In this document: piece after piece, positions 61,516-64,000 of the stretch
Position numbering within the stretch: position 1 is the first letter of the stretch
Layout: the number at the start of each line of letters is the position of its first letter
Source of the DNA: Candidatus Tokpelaia hoelldoblerii
Lineage (GTDB): Bacteria; Pseudomonadota; Alphaproteobacteria; Rhizobiales; Rhizobiaceae
DNA length: 64,000 bases
Direction: 5' to 3'
NCBI GenBank assembly: GCA_002005325.1
Contig: CP017315.1
Span: 1,488,001-1,552,000 of the forward strand
The notes under the pieces: model-generated
Database searches by the model: none
Told to the model about the DNA's origin: nothing
Seen by the model: only the letters and a program-made list of their open reading frames with translations
Translations under genes and position numbers: made by a program

Positions 61516-63036
61516 ATGACAGACAATAACCGGCATGACTATGATTTGTTTATCATTGGTGGCGGTGTCAACGGTTGTGGTCTGGTGCGGGATGCGGCGG
61601 GGCGCGGTTTCCGTGTCGGCCTTGCCGAAATGAATGATCTTGCCTCCGCCACCTCTTCCGCCTCGACAAAGCTGATCCATGGCGGGTTGCGCTATCTTGA
61701 GCAATACGCTTTCCATCTGGTGCGCGAAGCGCTGAAAGAGCGTGAAGTGCTGTGGCATATCGCCCCCCATATCATCCATCCGCTGCGCTTTATCCTTCCC
61801 TATCATAAAGGGCTGCGCCCGGCATGGATGTTGCGCACCGGCCTGTTTATCTATGATCATCTGGCCGGCCCGCAGGAACTTCCGCCAACAAGCACCATAG
61901 ATTTAAACAAAAATTATGGCGAAGCTCTCAAGCCGGACTATCACAAGGCATTTGAATATTCGGACGCACGGGTGGATGATGCCCGTCTTGTTGTGCTCAA
62001 CGCCCGCCATGCCGCTGAACTGGGCGCGGATATCATGGTCGGCACCCAGGTCACAGCACTCAAGGCTGATGGCGCGCGCTGGCAGATCACCCTGCGGAAC
62101 AAACACACCGGCAAAAGGCGGCAGGTGCGTGCCGCTTTTGTCGCCAATATGGCAGGCCCATGGATCAATCAGGTTATGCAGGAGGCGCTGGGTTCACAGG
62201 AACATCCGCCAATCCGGCTGGTACAGGGGTCACATATCGTTGTTCCCGCCCTTTACAAACATGACCGTGCCTATATTTTCCAGAATGCCGACGGGCGTAT
62301 TATTTTTGCCATTCCCTACCAGGAAGACTACACGCTGATCGGCACAACCGATCTTGATTATCAGGGCGACCCGGCCAAAGTGCGGATCAGCGCGGCGGAA
62401 ACGTCCTACCTGTGCGCGGCGGCGGGCGAATATTTCCGCACTCCCGTGAAAGAAGAACAGGTTGTCTGGAGTTATTCCGGCATCCGCCCGCTTTATAATG
62501 ACGGCGCTTCCAAAGCACAGGAAGCCACCCGCGACTATGTGCTGAAAATGGTCAACACAGCCGGGCAGCCACCGCTTCTCAACACCTATGGCGGCAAAAT
62601 CACGACCTACCGCAAACTGGCGGAAGATGCGATGAAACATGTCGAACAGGCGCTCGGGGCCCGCAAACCGGCATGGACAGCGAAAGTCGCCCTGCCCGGC
62701 GGCAATTTCCCCCATACCGGCCTGAACGAAATTGAAGCGGGCATTGCCAATGTTCTGCCGAAACTGGATGCGCGCACGGTCAGGCGGCTTGCAGGCAGTT
62801 ACGGCACACAGGCGCTGCTGATTTTTGATGGCGGCAAAACGCCGCCCGGGCGCGATTTCGGCCACGGCCTTTATGAGCCGGAAGTGCAATGGCTGGTGGA
62901 AAAAGAATGGGCTGTAACCGCTGAGGATATTTTATGGCGCCGTTCCAAACTGGGATTGCGCTTTAACAAGAAGCAACAGGCCGCTTTAGAAAATTATCTG
63001 GAAAAATTGCATAAAAAAACCAAACGTTATACCTGA
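61516..63036 (+). CDS. glpD: Aerobic glycerol-3-phosphate dehydrogenase
   Basis: 506-residue FAD enzyme of the inner membrane face that oxidises glycerol-3-phosphate and passes electrons to quinone. The FAD motif is DYDLFIIGGGVNGCGLVRDAAG (broken here by no gap), then SSASTKLIHGGLRYLE, DYTLIGTTDLDYQGDP and TYGGKITTYRKLAEDA. ATG 61516 is chosen because the FAD motif follows closely; the earlier ATG 61429 adds an unrelated stretch. The aquaporin genes downstream complete a glycerol uptake and use module; no glpK is in the window. Confidence 0.95.
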   Translation: MTDNNRHDYDLFIIGGGVNGCGLVRDAAGRGFRVGLAEMNDLASATSSASTKLIHGGLRYLEQYAFHLVREALKEREVLWHIAPHIIHPLRFILPYHKGLRPAWMLRTGLFIYDHLAGPQELPPTSTIDLNKNYGEALKPDYHKAFEYSDARVDDARLVVLNARHAAELGADIMVGTQVTALKADGARWQITLRNKHTGKRRQVRAAFVANMAGPWINQVMQEALGSQEHPPIRLVQGSHIVVPALYKHDRAYIFQNADGRIIFAIPYQEDYTLIGTTDLDYQGDPAKVRISAAETSYLCAAAGEYFRTPVKEEQVVWSYSGIRPLYNDGASKAQEATRDYVLKMVNTAGQPPLLNTYGGKITTYRKLAEDAMKHVEQALGARKPAWTAKVALPGGNFPHTGLNEIEAGIANVLPKLDARTVRRLAGSYGTQALLIFDGGKTPPGRDFGHGLYEPEVQWLVEKEWAVTAEDILWRRSKLGLRFNKKQQAALENYLEKLHKKTKRYT

Positions 63037-63058
63037 ATATTTTGATACGGAGTGAAAA

Positions 63059-63874
63059 GTGGCGTCAAAAAAAAACCTTCTCAATGAATGCGTTGCTGAA
63101 TTTTCCGGGGCGGGTCTGTTTGTCGTTCTGGGAGCGGGGAGCATTGCCGGCCTGCAACTGGCCGGTGCTTCTTATACCTATTGGGATATCAGCATTGTCT
63201 GGGGTATCGGCATTGCCCTGGCTATCTATGTTACAGCGGGTGTTACCGGCGCGCATCTCAATCCGGCGGTCACCCTTGCCTTTGCCGTATTCGGCAATTT
63301 CGACAAGCAAAAAATCATCCCCTATATCCTCGCCCAGATTGCAGGCGGGTTTGCAGCAGCAGCGGTTGTCTATTTCCTCTATTTTGACCTGTTTGCCACC
63401 AAAGATATGGCGACAGCAGCCGTGCTCACGACATTTCCCAAGGCTGAAATCTCTCTGTTACGCGCATTTATGAACGAATTTTTCATGAGCACGCTACTGA
63501 TCAGCCTGATTTTCAGCCTGAGCGATGACGGCAACGGCCTGCCGCGCGGCGCCCTCACCCCGCTGCTGGTCGGATTTGCCGTTGCAGCCATCAGTGCGGC
63601 ATTCGGCCCGCTGACCGGCCCGGCAATCAGCCCGGCCCGCGATTTCGGCCCGCGGCTGTTTGTCTGGCTTGCAGGCTGGGAAGGCGATGTCATGGGCGGC
63701 GGGCGGGCTGTCCCTTACGTATTTATCCCGATGATCGCCCCGCTGCTGGGCGGCCTTGCGGGTGCGGCCCTCTATATCAAACTGATTGGTGAACCACTCA
63801 AGCGCCGTCAGGCAGCGCAGCAGGCTGATCTGCCTGTTCAGGAAGCAAAGGGTGCTGAAACGGAATATTTTTGA
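63059..63874 (+). CDS. glpF: Glycerol facilitator, MIP family (first copy)
   Basis: 271 residues, six membrane helices and two half-helices. The first pore motif is HLNPAVT (normal NPA). The second is ISPARDFGPRLF, in which Asn of NPA is replaced by Ser; the aromatic/Arg selectivity region with Arg after PA is kept, and Asp of PARD fits glycerol facilitators. GTG start with GGAG upstream, 22 bp after glpD, so it is in the same operon. The C-terminal tail is long and polar. Confidence 0.92.
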   Translation: MASKKNLLNECVAEFSGAGLFVVLGAGSIAGLQLAGASYTYWDISIVWGIGIALAIYVTAGVTGAHLNPAVTLAFAVFGNFDKQKIIPYILAQIAGGFAAAAVVYFLYFDLFATKDMATAAVLTTFPKAEISLLRAFMNEFFMSTLLISLIFSLSDDGNGLPRGALTPLLVGFAVAAISAAFGPLTGPAISPARDFGPRLFVWLAGWEGDVMGGGRAVPYVFIPMIAPLLGGLAGAALYIKLIGEPLKRRQAAQQADLPVQEAKGAETEYF

Positions 63875-63906
63875 CTTGAGCACAACAACCTGCCGAAAAG
63901 GGAAAA

Positions 63907-64000
63907 ATGATGTCAAAACGGAAACTGTGGGATGAGTGTATTGCCGAGTTTACCGGCACGCTTTTGTTTGTTACCTTGGGCGCGGGCTGTGTTGCCGGTT
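63907..64000 (+). CDS. Second MIP-family channel gene (5' part only)
   Basis: About 31 codons are present before the window ends. The product begins MSKRKLWDECIAEFTGTLLF and continues with LGAGCVAG, which aligns with the N-terminus of the preceding glycerol facilitator. AAAGGG precedes the ATG; two ATG codons are adjacent (63907, 63910). It is a tandem paralog, separated by 32 bp. Its pore motifs lie outside the window. Confidence 0.85.
   Translation, partial: MMSKRKLWDECIAEFTGTLLFVTLGAGCVAG

Overview
The window looks like a chromosomal segment of an alphaproteobacterium of the Rhizobiales, probably near the Bartonella/Brucella/Tokpelaia branch. The reasons are the gene content and order: smc, a DsbA-like protein, a DUF721/DciA protein, mutY and the GANTC methylase ccrM; ispH-thrB-rnhA; an IalB-family gene overlapping tldD; three-part pntAA-pntAB-pntB; and an MFS-PlsC-acyl-ACP ligase fusion typical of Rhizobiales. 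The genus is an inference. I see no rRNA operon, transposase, prophage or CRISPR array.

Layout. 1-6259: partial smc, dsbA-like, dciA-like, a UDP-glucuronate epimerase and mutY. 6260-8030: a gap of about 1.8 kb, AT-richer than its flanks, holding three diverged copies of one unit about 450 bp long. 8033-13347: ccrM, a HAD phosphatase, a lipoprotein, thrC and an M16 peptidase. 13539-18136: a degenerate GGDEF-EAL receptor, a YqgE protein and a DsbD-alpha-like protein. 18142-23080: rnhA, thrB, ispH and the remains of an aa3-type oxidase operon (small CoxF-like protein, ctaB, aberrant coxA). 23371-26602: IalB, tldD, a TPR lipoprotein and rpsU. 26876-31013: a hydroxyacid dehydrogenase, a MaoC hydratase, a SAF-domain oxidoreductase and NnrS. 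31091-34113: an old-yellow-enzyme/dkgB pair divergent from a LysR regulator. 34205-39316: transhydrogenase genes, puuD-like and folD. 39333-43493: a TetR gene divergent from the large lipid-remodelling fusion. 43544-47158: a degenerate 6-phosphogluconolactonase, puuB-like and puuA-like. 47247-52130: a cobalamin riboswitch driving btuBFCD. 52205-56212: glmS, glmU, ccdA. 56313-59194: divergent cycA and sdaC. 59371-64000: tRNA-Arg(ACG), a histidine kinase, glpD and two tandem aquaporin genes (the second cut by the window end).

Functional themes are cobalamin import under riboswitch control, putrescine breakdown through gamma-glutamylated intermediates, glycerol uptake and oxidation, small amino-acid import, and thiol-redox and cell-envelope functions. 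Several genes keep their fold but have lost catalytic residues: CoxA lacks two CuB histidines, the GGDEF and EAL domains lack their signature residues, and 6-phosphogluconolactonase lacks its catalytic His. This suggests a host-associated lineage in which aerobic aa3 respiration and the oxidative pentose branch are being lost or repurposed.

The least explained structures are the triplicated unit between mutY and ccrM, and a tandem 35-bp inverted-repeat element found upstream of two unrelated genes (coxA and puuD-like) with the same period and orientation.
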